DNA of 64,000 nt from Chamaelirium japonicum (lineage: Eukaryota; Streptophyta; Magnoliopsida; Liliales; Melanthiaceae): the NCBI GenBank assembly GCA_947650365.1, contig CANTAL010000131.1:682001-746000 (forward strand), read 5' to 3'. The stretch's first letter is position 1; every line of letters starts with the position of its first letter. Below the pieces are notes generated by a model. It was not told the origin of the DNA. It saw nothing but the letters and a program-made list of their open reading frames with translations, and made no database searches. This document shows positions 1-15,118 of this stretch, piece after piece. The position numbers and the translations under genes were made by a program.

Positions 1-3000
1 ATGGATCAAATTAGAATGGATCGTATGAAGGAATTAGAATGGATCGTACGAATGAATTAGAATAGATCATACGAATGAATTATAATGGATATATTCGTGC
101 GAATGAATTAGAATGGATCGTGCGAATGAATTAGAATGGATCGTGCAAATGAATTAGAATGGATACATTCGTGTGAATGAATTAGAATGGATCGTATAAA
201 GGAATTAGAATGGATACGAATGAATTAGAATGGAATGGATCGTACTTATGAATTAGAATGGATTGTACGAATGAATTAGAATGGATACATTCGTGCGAAT
301 GAAATAGAATGGATCGTATGAATGAATTAGAATGGATCGTACGAATGAATTAGAATAGATCGTATGAATGAATTAGAATGAATCGTATGAGTGAATTCGA
401 ATGGATTGTGCGAATGAATTAGAATGGATCGTATGAATGAATTAGAATGGATACATTCATGCGAATGAATTAGAATGGGTCATACGAATGAATTAGAATG
501 GATCGTACGAATGAATTAGAGTGGATACATTCGTGCGAATGAATTAGAATGGATCGTACGGATGAGTAAGAATGGATCGTACGAATAAAATAGAATGGAT
601 CGTACGTATCAATTAGAATAGATCGTACGAATGAATTAGAATAGATTGTGTGACGAATGTATCCATTCTAATTCATTCGTACAATCCATTCTAATTCCTT
701 CGTACGATCCAATCTAATTCCTTCGTATGATCCATTCTAATTCCTTCGTACGATCCATTCTAATTCATTCGTACGATCCATTCTAATTCATTCGTACGAT
801 CCATTCTAATTCATTCGCACGATCCATTCTAATTCATTCATACGATCCAATCTAATTCATTCGTACGATCCATTCTAATTCATTCGCACAATCTATTCTA
901 ATTCATTAGCACGATCCATTCTAATTCATTCATACGATCCAGTCTAATTCATTCGTACGACGCACGATCAATTCTAATTCATTCATACGATCCAATCTAA
1001 TTCATTCGTACAATCCATTCTATTTCATTCGTACGATCCATTCTTACTCATTCATACGATCCAATCTAATTCATTCATACGATCCATTCTAATTCATTCG
1101 TATGATCCATTCTAATTCATTCATACGATCCATTCTAATTCATTCGCACGATCCATTCTAATTTATTCACAGGATCCATTCTAATTCATTCGCACGAATG
1201 TATCCATTCTAATTCCTTCGTACGATCCATTCTTATTCATTCGTACGATCCATTCTAATTCATTCGCACAATCCATTCTAATTCATTCGCACGAATGTAT
1301 CCATTCGTACGAATGAATAGAATGGATCGTACGAATGAATTAGAATGGATAAATTCGTGCGAATGAATTAGAATGGATTGTATGAATGAATTAGATTTGA
1401 TTGTATAAATGAATTAGAATGGATCGTACGTATGAATTAGAATGGAGACATTCATGGGAATGAATAAGAATGGATCGTACGAAGGAATTAGAATGGCTCA
1501 TACGAATGAAATAGAATGGATCCGTACGATCCATTCTAATTCATTCGCACGATCCATTCTAATTCATTTATACGATCAAATCTAATTCATTCATACGATC
1601 CATTCTAATTCATTCATACAATCCATTCTAATTCTTTCACACGATCCATTCTAATTCATTCATACGATCCATTCCAATTCATTCGTACGATTAGAATGGA
1701 TCGTACGAATGAATTAAAATGGATACATTCGTGCGAATAAATTAGAATGAAGGAATTAGAATGGATCGTGCGAATGAATAAGAATGGATCGTACGAAGGA
1801 ATTAGAATGGATCGTACGAATGAATTAGAATGGATACATTCGTGCGAATGAATTAGAATGGATCGTACGAATGAATTAGAATGGATTGTGCGAATGAATT
1901 AGAATGGAACGTACGAATGAATTAGAATGGATACGGTCCATTCTAATTCATTCGTACAATCCATTCTATTTCATTCGTACGATCCATTCTTACTCATTCA
2001 TACGATCCATTCTAATTCATTCGCACGAATGTATCCAATCTAATTCATTCGTACGATCCATTCTAATTCATTCGTACGATCCATTCTATTTCATTCGCAC
2101 GATCCATTCTAATTCATTCGCATGATCCATTCTAATTCATTCGCACGAATGTATCCATTCTAATTCCTTCGTACGACGAATGAATTAGAATGGATCGTGC
2201 GAATGAATTAAAATGGATCGTACGAATGAATTAGAATGGATCGTGCGAATGAATTAAAATGGATCGTACGAATGAATTAGAATGGATACATTCGTACGAA
2301 GGAATTAGAATGGATCGTACGAATGAATTAGAATGGATACATTCGTGCGAATGAATTAGAATGGATCGTATGAATGAATTAGAATAGATTGTGCAAATGA
2401 ATTAGAATGGATCATGCGAATGAATTAGAATGGATTGTATGAATGAATTAGAATGGATCGTACGAATGAATTAGAATGGATTGTGCGAATGAATTAGAAT
2501 GGATCGTACGAATGAATTAGATTGGATCGGACGAATGAATTAGAATGATCATATGAATGAGTAAGAATGGATCGTATGAATGAATTAGATTGGATCGTAT
2601 GAATGAATTAGAATAGATCGTGCGAATGAATTAGAATGAATCATACGAATGAAGTAGAATGGATCGTACGAATGAATTAGAATGGATACATTCGTGCAAA
2701 AGAATTAGAATAGATTGTATGAATGAATTAGAATGGATCGTGCGAATGAATTAGAATGGATCGTATGAATGAATTAGATTGGATCGTATGAATGAATTAG
2801 AATGGATCATGCGCCATACGAATGAATTAGAATGGATCGTATTAATGAATTAGAATGGATCGTGCGAATGAATTAGAATGGATCGTACGAATGAATTAGA
2901 ATGGATCGTATAAATGAATTAGAATGGATATATCCATTCTAATTCATTCGTACGATCCTTTCTAATTCCTTCGTACGATCTATTCTAATTTCTTCGTACG

Positions 3001-6000
3001 ATCCATTGTAATTCCTTTGTACGACCCATTATATTTCATTCGTACGATCCATTCTAATTCATTCGTACGATCCATTCTAATTCATTCGCACGAATGAATC
3101 CATTCTAATTCATTCGTTAAATCCATTCTATTTCATTCGTATGATCCATTCTTACTCATTCGTACGATCCATTCAATTCATTCGCACGAATGTATCCATT
3201 CTAATTCATTTATATGATCCATTCTAATTCCTTCGTACGATCCATTCTAATTCATATGATCCATTCTATTTCATTCATACGATCTATTCTAATTCATTCG
3301 TACGATCCAATCTAATTCATTCATACGATCCATTCTAATTCATTCGTATGATCCATTCTAATTCATTCGTACGATCCATTCTAATTCATTAGCACAATCC
3401 ATTCTAATTCATTCGTACGATCCATTCTATTTCATTCATACGATCCATTTCTTATTCATTCGTACGATCTATTATATTTCATTCGTACGATCTATTATAT
3501 TTCATCCGTACGATCCATTCTAATTCATACGATCCATTCTATTCCATTCATACGATCCATTCTAATTCATTCGTACGATCCATTCTAATTCATTCGTGCG
3601 ATCCATTCTAATTCATTCGCACTATCAATTCTAATTCATTCATACAATCCATTCTAATTCTTTCGTACGATCCATTCTTACTCAATCGTACGGTCCATTC
3701 TAATTCATTCGCACGAATGTATCCATTCTAATTCATTCATACGATCATTCTAATTCCTTCGTACGATCCATTCTAATTCATTCGTACGATCCATTCTAAT
3801 TCATTCACGATCCTGCGAATGAATTAGAATGGATCGTACGAATGAATTAGAATGGATCGTATGAATGAATTCAAATGGATCGTGCGAATGAATTAGAATG
3901 GATCGTGCGAATGAAATAGAATGGATACAAATGAATTAGAATGGATCATACGTACGATCCATTATATTTCATTCATACAATCCATTCTTACTCATTCGTA
4001 TGATCCATTCTAATTCATTTGCACGAATGGATCCATTCTAATTCATTCATACAATCCATTCTTACTCATTCGTATGATCCATTCTAATTCATTTGCACGA
4101 ATATATCCATTCTAATTCATTCGTATGACCCATTCTATTTCATTCGTATGATCCATTCTTACTCATTCGTACGATCCATTCTATTTCATTCGCACGATCC
4201 ATTCTAATTCATTCGCACGAATATATCCATTCTAATTCATTCATACGATCCATTCTAATTCATTCATACAATCCATTCTAATTCTTTCACACGATCCATT
4301 CTAATTCATTTGTATGATCTATTCTAATTCATTCATTCGTACGAATGTATCCATTCTAATTCATTCGCACGAATGTATCCATTCTAATTCATTCATACGA
4401 TCCATTCTAATTCATTCGCACAATCCATTCTAATTCATTTGCACGAATATATCCATTCTAATTCATTCGTATGATCCATTTTAATTCATTCGTACGATCC
4501 ATTCTAATTCATTCGCACAATCTATTCTAATTCATTCGTACGATCAATTCTAATTCATTAGCACGATCCATTCGAATTTACTCATACGATCCATTCTAAT
4601 TCATTCGTATGATCCATTCCGAATGAATTAGAATGGATTGTACAAATGAATTAGAATGAATTAGAATGGATTGTACGAATGAATTAGAATGGATTGTACG
4701 AATGAATTAGAATGGATCGTATGAATGAATTAGATTGGATCGTATGAATGAATTAGAATGGAATGTGCGAATGAATTAGAATGGATCGTACGAATGAATT
4801 AGAATGGATCGTACGAATGAATTAGGATGGATCGTGCGAATGAATTAGAATGGATCGTACGAATGAATTAGAATGGATACATTCATGCAAATGAATTAGA
4901 ATGGATCGTACGAATGAGTAAGAATGGATCGTATAATTAGAATGGATCGTGCGAATGAAATAGAATGGATCGTACAAATGAATTAGAATGGATCGTACGA
5001 ATGAATTAGAATGGATCGTGCTAATGAATTAGAATTGATCGTACGAATGAATTAGAATAGATTGTGCGAATGAATTAGAATGCGTACGAATGAAATAGAA
5101 TGGATGGTACAAATGAATTAGAATGGACTCATTCGTGCGAATGAATTAGAATAGATTGTGCGAATGAATTAGAATGGATTGTATGAATGAGTATGAATGG
5201 ATCGTACGAATGAATTAGATTGGATACATTCGTGCGAATGAATTAGATTGGATACATTTGTGCGAAAGAATTAGAATGGATCGTACGAATGAATTAGAAT
5301 GGATACATTCGTGCGAAAAAATTAGAATGGATCGTATGAATGAATTAGAATGGATCGTACGAATGAATTAGAATGGATCGTACGAATGAATTAGAATGGA
5401 TAGATTCATGCGAATGAATTAGAATGGTCGTACGAATGAGTAAGAATGGATCGTACATTCGTGCGATTGAAATAGAATGGATTGTACGAATGAATTAGAA
5501 TGGATCGTACGAATGAATTAGAATGGATACATTCGTGCAAAAGAATTAGAATGGATTGTATGAATGAATTAGAATGGATCGTACGAAGGAATTAGAATGG
5601 ATCGTACGAAGGAATTAGAATGGATCGTACGAAGGAATTAGAATGGATCATACGAATGAAATAGAATGGATCGTACGAATGAATTAGAATAGATCGTGCG
5701 AATGAATAAGAATGGATCGTACGAATGAATTAAAATAGATTGTGCGAATGAATTAGAATGGATCGTACGAATGAATTAGAATGGATCGTACGAATGAATT
5801 AGAATGGATCGTATGAATGAATTAGAATGGATCGTGCGAATGAATTAGAATGGATCGTACGAATGAATTAGCATCGAATGAATGAATTAGATTAGATCGT
5901 ATGAATGAATTAGAATGGATCGTACGAATGAATTAGAATGGATCATATGAATGAATTAAAATAGATCGTGCGAGTGAATTAGAATGGATCGTATGAATAA

Positions 6001-9000
6001 ATTAGATTGGATCGTACGAATGAATTAGAATGGATCGTACGAATAAATTAGAATGGATCGTACAAATGAATTAGAATGGATACACGATCCATTCTAATTC
6101 ATTCATACGAATGGATCGTACGAATGAATTAGAATGGATCGTATGAATGAATTCGAATGGATCGTGCGAATGAATTAGAATGGATCGTACGATACGAATG
6201 AAATATAATGGGTCGTACAAAGGAATTAGAATGGATCGTACGAAGGAATTAGAATGGATCGTATGAAGGAATTAGAATGGATACATTCGTGCGAATGAAT
6301 TACAATGGATTGTACGAATGAGTAAGAATGGATCGTACGAATGAATTAGAATGGATACATTCGTGCGAATGAATTAGAATGGATCGTGCGAATGAATTAG
6401 AATGGATCATACGAATGAGTAAGAATGGATCGTAGGAATGAATTAGAAATTCATTCATACGATCCAATTTAATTCATTCATACGATCCATTCTAATTCAT
6501 TCGTACGATCCATTCTAATTCTTTCGTACGATCCATTCTAATTCATTCATTCGATCCATTCTAATTCATTCGCACGAATGTATCCATTCTAATTCATTCG
6601 CACGAATGAATCCATTCTAATTCATTCGTACAATCCATTCTAATTCCTTCGTATGATCCATTCTATTTCATTCGTATGATCCATTCTAATTCATTCGTAT
6701 GATCCATTCTAATTCCTTCGTACGATCCATTCTAATTCATACGATCCATTCTATTTCATTCGTATGAATTAGAATGGATCGTATGAATGAATTAGAATGG
6801 ATCGTATGAATGAATTAGAATGGATCGTACGAATGAATTAGATTGGATCGTATGAATGAACTAGAATGGATCATGCGAATGAATTAGAATGGATCGTACG
6901 AATGAATTAGAATGGATCGTACAAAGGATGGATACATTCGTGCTAATGAATTAGAATGGATCGTACGAATGAATTAGATTGGATCGTATGAATGAATTAG
7001 AATGGATCGTGCGAATGAATTAGAATGGGATCGTACGAATGAATTAGAATGGATATATTCGTGAAAATGAATTAGAATGGATCGTATGAATGAATTAGAA
7101 TGGATCGTACGAATGAATTAGAATGGATCGTACGAATGAATTAGAATAAATGGATCATATGAATGAATTAGAATAGATACATTCGTGCGAATGAATTAGA
7201 ATGGATCATACGAATGAGTAAGAATGGATCGTACGAATGAAATAGAATGGATTGTACGAATGAATTAGAATGAATCGTACGAATGAATCATAATAGATTG
7301 TGCGAATGAATTAGAATGGTTCGTACGAATGAATTAGAATGGATTGTTCGAATGAATTAGAATGGATCGTACGAATGAATTTGAATGGATACATTCATGC
7401 AAATGAATTAGAATGGATCGTACGAATGAGTAAGAATGGATCGTATGAATAAAATAGAATGGATTGTATGAATGAATTAGAATGGATTCAATCGAATGAA
7501 TTAGAATGGATCGTACGAATGAATTAGAATGGATCATACGAATGAATTAGAATGGATACATTCGTACGAATGAATTAGAATGGATACACGATCCATTCTA
7601 ATTCATTCACACGATCCATTCTAATTCATTCGTACGATCCATTCTAATTATTTCACACGATCCATTCTATTTCATTCATACGGTCCATTCTAATTCATTC
7701 GCACGATCCATTCTAATTCATTCATACGATCTATTCTAATTCATTCATACGATCCATTCTAATTCATTCGCACGATCCATTCTAATTCATAAGTACGATC
7801 CATTCTAATTCATTCGTACGATCCATTCTAATTCCTTCATATGATCCAATCTAATTCATTCGTACGATCCATTTTAATTCATTCGCACAATCTATTCTAA
7901 TTCATTCGTACGATCCATTCTAATTCATTCGTACGATCCATTCTAATTCCTTCGTACAATCCATTCTAATTCCTTCGTACGATCCATTCTAATTCATTCG
8001 CACGAATGTATCCATTCTAATTCATTCATACGATCCATTCTAATTCATTCGTACAATCCACTCTATTTCATTCGTACGATCCATTCTTACTCATTCGTAC
8101 GATCCATTCTAATTTATTCGCACGAATGTATCCATTCTAATTCCTTCGTACGATCCATTCTAATTCCTTGTACAATCCATTCTATTTCATTCGTACGATC
8201 CATTCTTACTCATTCGTACGATCCATTCTAATTCATTCGTACGATCCATTCTAATTCATTCGCACGATCCATTCTAATTCATTCATACAATCCAATCTAA
8301 TTCATTCGTACGATCCATTCTAATTCATTCGTACGATCCATTCTAATTCATTCGCACGATCCATTCTAATTCATTCATACAATCCAATCTAATTCATTCT
8401 TACGATCCATTCTAATTCATTCGTATGATCCATTCTAATTCCTTCGTACGATCCATTCTAATTCATTCATACGATCCATTCTAATTCATTCGTACGATCC
8501 ATTTTAATTCATTCGCATGATCCATTCTAATTCATTCATACAATCCATTCTAATTCTTTCACACGATCCATTCTAATTCATTCGCACAATCTATTCTAAT
8601 TCATTCGTACGATCCATTCTAATTCATTCGTATGATCCATTCTAATTCATTCGTAGGATCCATTCTATTTCATTCGCACGATCCATTCTAATTCATTCGC
8701 ACGATCCATTCTAATTCATTCGCACGATCCATTCTAATTCATTCGTACGATCCATTCTAATTCATTCGTATGATCCATTCTAATTCATTCGTACAATCCG
8801 TTCTATTTCATTCGTACGATCCATTCTTACTCATTCGTACGATCCATTCTAATTTATTCGCACGAATGTATCCATTCTAATTCATTCGTACGATCTATTC
8901 TAATTCATTCATATGATCCATTCTAATTCATTCGTACGATCCATTCTAATTCATTCGCATGATCCATTCTAATTCATTCGTATGATCCATTCTAATTCAT

Positions 9001-9415
9001 TCGCACGAATGTATCCATTCTAATTCATTCGTATGATCCATTCTAATTCATTCGTACAATCCATTCTATTTCAATCGTACGATCCATTCTTACTCATTCG
9101 TATGATCCATTCTAATTCATCCGCACGAATGTATCCATTCTAATTCATTCGTACGATCCATTCTAATTCATTCATACGATCCATTCTAATTCATTTGCAC
9201 GAATATATCCATTCTAATTCATTCGTATGATCCATTCTAATTCCTTCGTACGATCCATTCTAATTCCTTCGCACGATCCATTCTAATTCATTCGCACGAT
9301 CCATTCTAATTCATTCGCACGATCCATTCTAATTCATTCATACGATCCAATCTAATTCATTCATACGATCCATTCTAATTCCTTCGTACGATCCATTCTA
9401 TTTCATTCATATGAT
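1..9415. repeat. 23-bp satellite array, block A (copy 1 of the 9.4-kb duplication)
   Basis: No gene is visible; the whole stretch is 23-bp and 28-bp satellite monomers. Plus means GAATGAATTAGAATGG reads on the given strand, minus means its complement does. Approximate block starts read by eye: + 1, - 653, + 1307, - 1523, + 1690, - 1936, + 2176, - 2931, + 3813, - 3951, + 4620, - 6084, + 6110, - 6449, + 6764, - 7589 (this block continues to about 9493). The same order of switches recurs from 45,106 onward. Open frames of 60-75 codons here (for example 1904-2125 and 7334-7537) are repeat artefacts rich in Ile-His-Ser and Phe. The array enters the window from the left, so its true start is not seen. 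Confidence 0.95.
2913..2948. repeat. Perfect palindrome at an orientation switch
   Basis: Arms of 18 bp meet without a spacer at 2,930/2,931, with centre GGATATATCC. A plus monomer runs straight into its own mirror image. The counterpart in the duplicated block is centred at 47,946/47,947. Confidence 0.9.
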
Positions 9416-12400
9416 CCTTTCTAATTCCTTCGTACGATCCATTCTTATTCATTCCCATGAATGTATCCATTCTAATTCATACGTACGATCCATTAGAATG
9501 AATAAGAATGGATCGTACGAAGGAATTAGAATGGATCATACGAATGAAATAGAATGGATCGTACGAAGGAATTAGAATGGATCGTATGAATGAATTAGAT
9601 TGGATCGTATGAATGAATTAGAATGGATCGGGCGAATGAATTAGAATGGATCGTGCGAATGAATTAGAATGGATTGTACGAAGGAATTAGAATGGATCGT
9701 ACGAAGGAATTAGAATGGATCGTGCCAAAGAATTAGAATGGATTGTATGAATGAATTAGAATGGATCGTGCTAATGAATTAGAATGGATCGTACGAATGA
9801 ATTAGAATAGATTGTGCGAATGAATTAGAATGGATCGTACGAAGGAATTAGAATGGGTCGTAATAATGGATCGTACGAATGAAATAGAATGGATCGTACG
9901 AATGAATTAGCATGGATCGTGCTAATGAATTAGAATGGAACGTACGAATGAATTAGAATAGATTGTGCGAATGAATTAGAATGGATCGTACGAATGAATT
10001 AGAATGGATCCATCCTATTTCATTCGTATGATCCATTCTAATTCCTTCGTACGATCCATTCTTATTCATTCCCATGAATGTATCCATTCAACTTCATACG
10101 TATGATCCATTCTAATTCATTTATACGATCCAATCTAATTCATTCATAAAATCCATTCTAATTCATTTGCACGAATTTATCCATTCTAATTCATTCGTAC
10201 GATCCATTCTAATTCATTCGTACAATCTATTCTAATTCATTCGTATGTTCCATTCTAATTCATTCGCACAATCTATTCTAATTCATTCGTACGATCCATT
10301 CTAATTCATTCGCATGATCCATTCTAATTCATTCATACGATCCATTCTATTTCATTCATACGATCCATTCTAATTCATTCGTACGATCCATTCTAATTCA
10401 TTCATACGATACATTCTAATTCGTTCGCACGAATGTATCCATTCTAATTCATTCGTACGATCTATTCTAATTCATTCGTACGGTCCATTCTTTTTCATTC
10501 GTACGATCCATTCTAATTCATTTGTACGATCCATTCTAATTCCTTCTTATGATCCATTCTAATTCATTCGCACGATCCAGTCTAATTCATTCGTATGATC
10601 CATTCGAATTCATTCGCACGATCCATTCTAATTCATTCGCACAATCTATTCTAATTCATTCGCACGAATGTATCCATTCTAATTCATTCGTACGATTTCC
10701 ATTCTAATTCATTCGCACGAATGTATCCATTCTAATTCATTAATACGATCCAATCTAATTCATTCATACGATCCATTCTAATTCATTCATACAATCCATT
10801 CTAATTCTTTCACACGATCCATTCTAATTCATTCATACGATCCATTCTAATTCTTACTATGCATTCTAATTCAATCCATTCTAATTCATTCGTACAATCC
10901 ATTCTTACTCACTCAAACAATCCATTCTAATTCATTCGCACGAATTTATCCATTTTAATTCATTCGTACGATCCATTCTAATTCATTCGCACAATCTATT
11001 TTAATTCATTCGCACGAATGAATCCATTCTAATTCATTCGTACAATCCATTCTATTTCATTCGTATGATCTATTCTTACTCATTCGTATGATCCATTCTA
11101 ATTCATTCGCACGAATGTATCCATTCTAATTCATTCGTATGGATACATTCGTGCGAATGAATTAGAATGGATCGTATGAATGAATTAGAAAAGATTGTGC
11201 GAATGAATTAGAATGGATCGTGCGAATGAATTAGAATGGATACATTCGTGCGAATGAATTAGAATGGATCATACGAATGAATTAGAATGGATCGTACGAA
11301 TGAAATAGAATGGATTGTACGAATGAATTAGAATGGATCGTACGAATGAATTAGAATGGATCGTGTGAAAGAATTAGAATGGATTGTATGAATGAATTAG
11401 AATGGATCGTATGAATGAATTAGAATGGATACATTCGTGCGAATGAATTAGAATGGATCGTGCGAATGAAATAGAATGGATCGTACGAATGAATTAGAAT
11501 GGATCGTACAAATGAATTAGAATAGATTATGCGACGAATGTATCCATTCTAATTCATTCGTACGATCCATTCTAATTCATTTATACGATCATAGATCGTA
11601 TGAAGGAATTAGAATGGATCATACGAATGAATTAGAATGAATGGATCGTACGAATGAATTAGAATGGATCGTACGAATGAATTTGAATGGATACATTCGT
11701 GCGAATGAATTAGAATGGATCGTACGAATGAGTAAGAATGGATCGTACGAATGAAATAGAATGGATTGTACGAACGAATTAGAATGGATCATACGAATGA
11801 AATAGAATGGATCGTACGAAGGAAGTAGAATGGATCGTACGAATGAATTAGAATGGATAGTACGAATGAATTAGAATGGATCGTACGAATGAAATAGAAT
11901 GGATTGTACGAATGAATTAGAATGGATCGTACGAAAGAATTAGCATGGATCGTGCTAATGAATTAGAATGGAACGTACGAATGAATTAGAATGGATTGTA
12001 GAATTGATCGTATGAATGAATTGGATTGGATCGTGTGAATGAATTAGAATGGATCGAACGAATGAATTAGAATAGATCGTACGAAGGAATTAGAATGGAT
12101 CGTACATAGGAATTAGAATGGATACATTCGTGTGAATGAATTAGAATGGATCGTACGAATGAATTAAATGGATCGATCGAATGAATTGGAATGAATCGTA
12201 CGAATGAAATAAAATGGATCATACGAATGAATTAGAATGGATCGTACGAATGAATTAGAATGGATACATTCGTGCAAAAGAATTTGAATGGATCATACGA
12301 ATGAAATAGAATGGATTGTATGAATGAATTAGATTGGATCGTACGAATGAATTAGAAAGGATACAATCGTGCAAAAGAATTAGAATGGATTGTATGAATG

Positions 12401-13522
12401 AATTAGAATGGATCGTACGAATGAGTAAGAATGGATTGTACGAATGAATTAGAATAGATCGTGCGAATGAATTAGAATGGATCGTGCGAATGAATTAGAA
12501 TGGATCTGGATACATTCGTGCGAATGAATTAGAATGGATCGTACGAATGAATTAGAATGGATCGTACGAATGAATTAGAATGGATCGGATCGTGCGAATG
12601 AATTAGAATGGATCGTATGAATGAATTAGAATGGATTGTACGAATGAATTAGAATGGTTTAGTACGATCCATTCTAATTCATTCCCATGAATGTATCCAT
12701 TGATCGTACGAATGAATTAGAATGGATTCTAATTCATTCATACGATCCATTCTAATTCATTCATACAATCCATTCTAGTTCGTTCTAATTTATTCGTAAT
12801 TCGTACGATCCATTCTAATTCATTAGCATGATCCAAATTTATTCATTCGTACGGTCTATTCTATTTCATTCGTATGATCCATTCTTATAGCACGATCCAT
12901 TCTAATTCATTCGCATCGCACGATCCATTCTAATTCATTCGCACGATCCATTCTAATTCATTCGTACGATCCATTCTAATTCCTTTGTACGACCCATTAT
13001 ATTTCTTTTATACGATCCATTCTAATTCATTAATATGATCCAATCTAATTCATTCATACGATCCATTCTAATTCCTTCGTACAATCCATTCTAATTCATA
13101 CGATCCATTCTATTTCATTCGTACGATCCATTCTAATTCAATCGTACGATCCATTCTAATTCATTCGTACGATCCATTCTAATTCATTCGCACAATCGTG
13201 CAAAAGAATTAGAATGGATTGTATGATTGAATTAGAATATCTCGTGCAAATGAATTAGAATGGATCATGTGAATGAATTAGAATGGATCGTATGAATGAA
13301 TTAGAATAGATTGTGCGAATGATTTAGAATGGGTCGTACGAATGAATTAGAATGGATACATTCGTGCGAATGAATTAGAATGGATCGTATGAATGAATTA
13401 GAATGGATCGTATGAGTGAATTCGAATGGATCGTGCGAATGAATTAGAATGGATTGTACAAATGAATTAGAATGGATCGTACGAATGAATTAGAATAGAT
13501 ACGTTCATGCGAATCCATTCTA
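9416..13522. repeat. 23-bp satellite array, block B up to the retrotransposon
   Basis: Satellite only, no gene. Approximate orientation starts: + 9494, - 10011, + 11140, - 11534 (about 57 bp), + 11592, - 12663, + 12701 (about 28 bp), - 12729, + 13198, - 13514, the last block being the one the retrotransposon split. About 9,716-10,000 closely resembles 38,550-38,840: both carry the unusual break GTAATAATGG (9860 and 38695) followed by a monomer with TTAGCATGG and one with GGAACGTAC, which indicates a dispersed duplication with an offset near 28.8 kb. The order of blocks after 9,494 does not match the order after 54,611, so the 9.4-kb duplication ends before here. Confidence 0.93.
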
Positions 13523-13527
13523 TTTCA
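13523..13527. repeat. Left target-site duplication TTTCA
   Basis: TTTCA lies immediately before the TG of the 5' LTR and again immediately after the CA of the 3' LTR. Five bases is the usual target duplication for Ty1/copia elements. Removing the element and one TTTCA rebuilds an ordinary minus-strand monomer across the join. Confidence 0.95.
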
Positions 13528-14904
13528 TGTTAGGATTGATGTGTTCTAAGCTTGTAAAACTTTAAGTTTTGGTCTAATAAAGATTGATAGTTATTATTAT
13601 ATGAGATGCATATAGGTGCGTAACATAGTTACGTGTTCTTTAGAGAACAGAGAGCCATGGTTATATGGTAGTCCACTGAGTTGAAGACTAAGTGGATTGG
13701 TCCCGTATAACCTAAATATGTTCGCAGCTATGATCAGGTTGGTCGCCTCATCATGGTAAACTGTTGACGATGACAGTTCATGGGATGTCTTCACCATGGT
13801 CATCACCAGGCACAGTGTCTGTGGCTGAACGGAACTAACACGGTGTACAGATCAGTGAGCAGACACTGGTACACTAAGCCGTGTTTCTGCTTAGGGTAAA
13901 ACGGTCCTAAACCCTGAGGAACCACGACTGATGGACTAACCAGTTGCGTGGTGCTTTGGCGCACCAATGTGTGAGGGTCCATATGTAGTGATCCAAAACC
14001 ACGGTGTACTGGGTTACCCGGCTGGCGTTGCATTAGCGTGTCACTCCTGCAGGCCATCCACACCCCTGATGGGAGGTACGTTCCTTGGTGTGACTTACAC
14101 TGTACCAAACCCAGGCCTGGTGGTCATCAGTTTGACTGTTGACCGGGTTCGATTACTCGACGGGGTAATCAGAGGTACGATGTATAGGTCAACCTGGAAG
14201 GAACCAGGTCATATGATCATTCGAGTCTGACGGTAGTCTTCACCGCTCGAAGTGAATCATGGCATCAAGTGGAGGGACAACGGGTTTACCACTACTAAGC
14301 GGAGAGCAGGGGTATGATGGAGAACATAGTAAGTCTGGGTGAATTGGAGTGCAGCCTGCATCGCACTCTGGGTGGCTACGCAGGTTAACTCGAGCTCAGA
14401 GGATCGATGGTACACTCGGGTAGTGTGTCGATCGAGCTTGAGTTGGAAGCCATGAACCCCGGTCCCTGATGGTTCCACCTTATTAACATTATGTACGGTT
14501 CTTGAACCGTCTTCTCGGAACACCATAAGCATGAGGAAGAAAGAAGTATACGCTCCGTGTGTGCTTGGCACTAGAGCACGGTAGATGCGTAACTACATAC
14601 GAGTACTAAGGGTTGAGCCCGAGACTAGTGCAGAGTCGTATGTAGTAATCCCTAGCCATAAGTGAACTTCGCTGCATAGGTGCGATGTACCGGGGTATGT
14701 TGCGAGTTGACTAGTTGACTTTACTAGAGGCACCCTCCGGTGGCCTCAGTTAATAGTAAGTAACTTGTAGATATCACTTAAGTAATGGCCGATAGGTATC
14801 GCACACTAGAAATGGTCAAAATGAGGCGTCGGGGCGTTTTGGTAAAAACCTCACTCTGCCGGACCTCACTGTTGGCCGACCCCAGTGGTGTGACACCTTG
14901 CTAG

Positions 14905-14954
14905 GGCTAGCCCTATGATGTAGGGATAAGAATCCCTCATCTATAGGGCTGGCC
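14905..14954. repeat. Inverted repeat (hairpin) in 5' LTR U3
   Basis: Two 23-bp arms (14,905-14,927 and 14,932-14,954) flank an AAGA loop, with a one-base bulge in each arm. The core CCCTAT/ATAGGG and AGGGAT/ATCCCT pair well. The 3' LTR copy (22,754-22,803) pairs better because it keeps GGCCGG where this copy has GGCTAG and GGCTGG. It may be a regulatory or structural element; no function is claimed. Confidence 0.7.
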
Positions 14955-15111
14955 ATATGGATAGGGATGGGGCGATAAAAACGGTTAAGATCGAGCCCTA
15001 AAAAGTAGGAAAACGGATAAATACGCGGAGAGATAAAAAGGAGATAATGGAGAGATAATGAGAGGGGGTCATTATCCCCTTGGATCCTTATCCAAGGGGG
15101 TTGGCTGGCCC

Positions 15112-15118
15112 TATAAAA
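15112..15118 (+). promoter_or_regulatory. TATA box of the 5' LTR promoter (TATAAAA)
   Basis: TATAAAA in a GC-rich setting, followed 50-100 bp downstream by a dense CT-rich patch typical of plant core promoters. The match at the equivalent position in the 3' LTR (22,961) is preserved although neighbouring bases differ. Transcription of the element should start about 30 bp downstream. Confidence 0.7.

Noticed and set aside
1904-2125. Open frames of 60-84 codons in the satellite (also 7334-7537, 46,996-47,181, 50,634-50,822, 51,420-51,674, 51,614-51,796, 52,686-52,889), coding for repeated IHSNSFVRSILIHS-like peptides
   Set aside because: They are the 23-bp repeat read through its three frames. 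Monomer length is not a multiple of three, and their boundaries follow chance variants. The pairs at 1904/46,996 and 7334/52,686 match only because the DNA is duplicated.
1-13522. CRISPR-like array, because short repeats recur at regular spacing
   Set aside because: There are no unique spacers; the units are contiguous, both strands are mixed, and the inserted element is a plant retrotransposon.
13574-13580. AATAAA-like sequence (TAATAAA) near the LTR start as poly(A) signal
   Set aside because: It lies in U3, about 1.5 kb upstream of the inferred transcript start, so it cannot serve the R-region poly(A) site of the element.
13597-14571. Several 69-104-codon frames in the LTRs on both strands (for example 13,597-13,806, 13,803-14,108, 13,967-14,230 and 14,257-14,571, with copies in the 3' LTR)
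   Set aside because: They are present in both LTRs only because the LTRs are copies, have no recognisable domain, and overlap each other on opposite strands.
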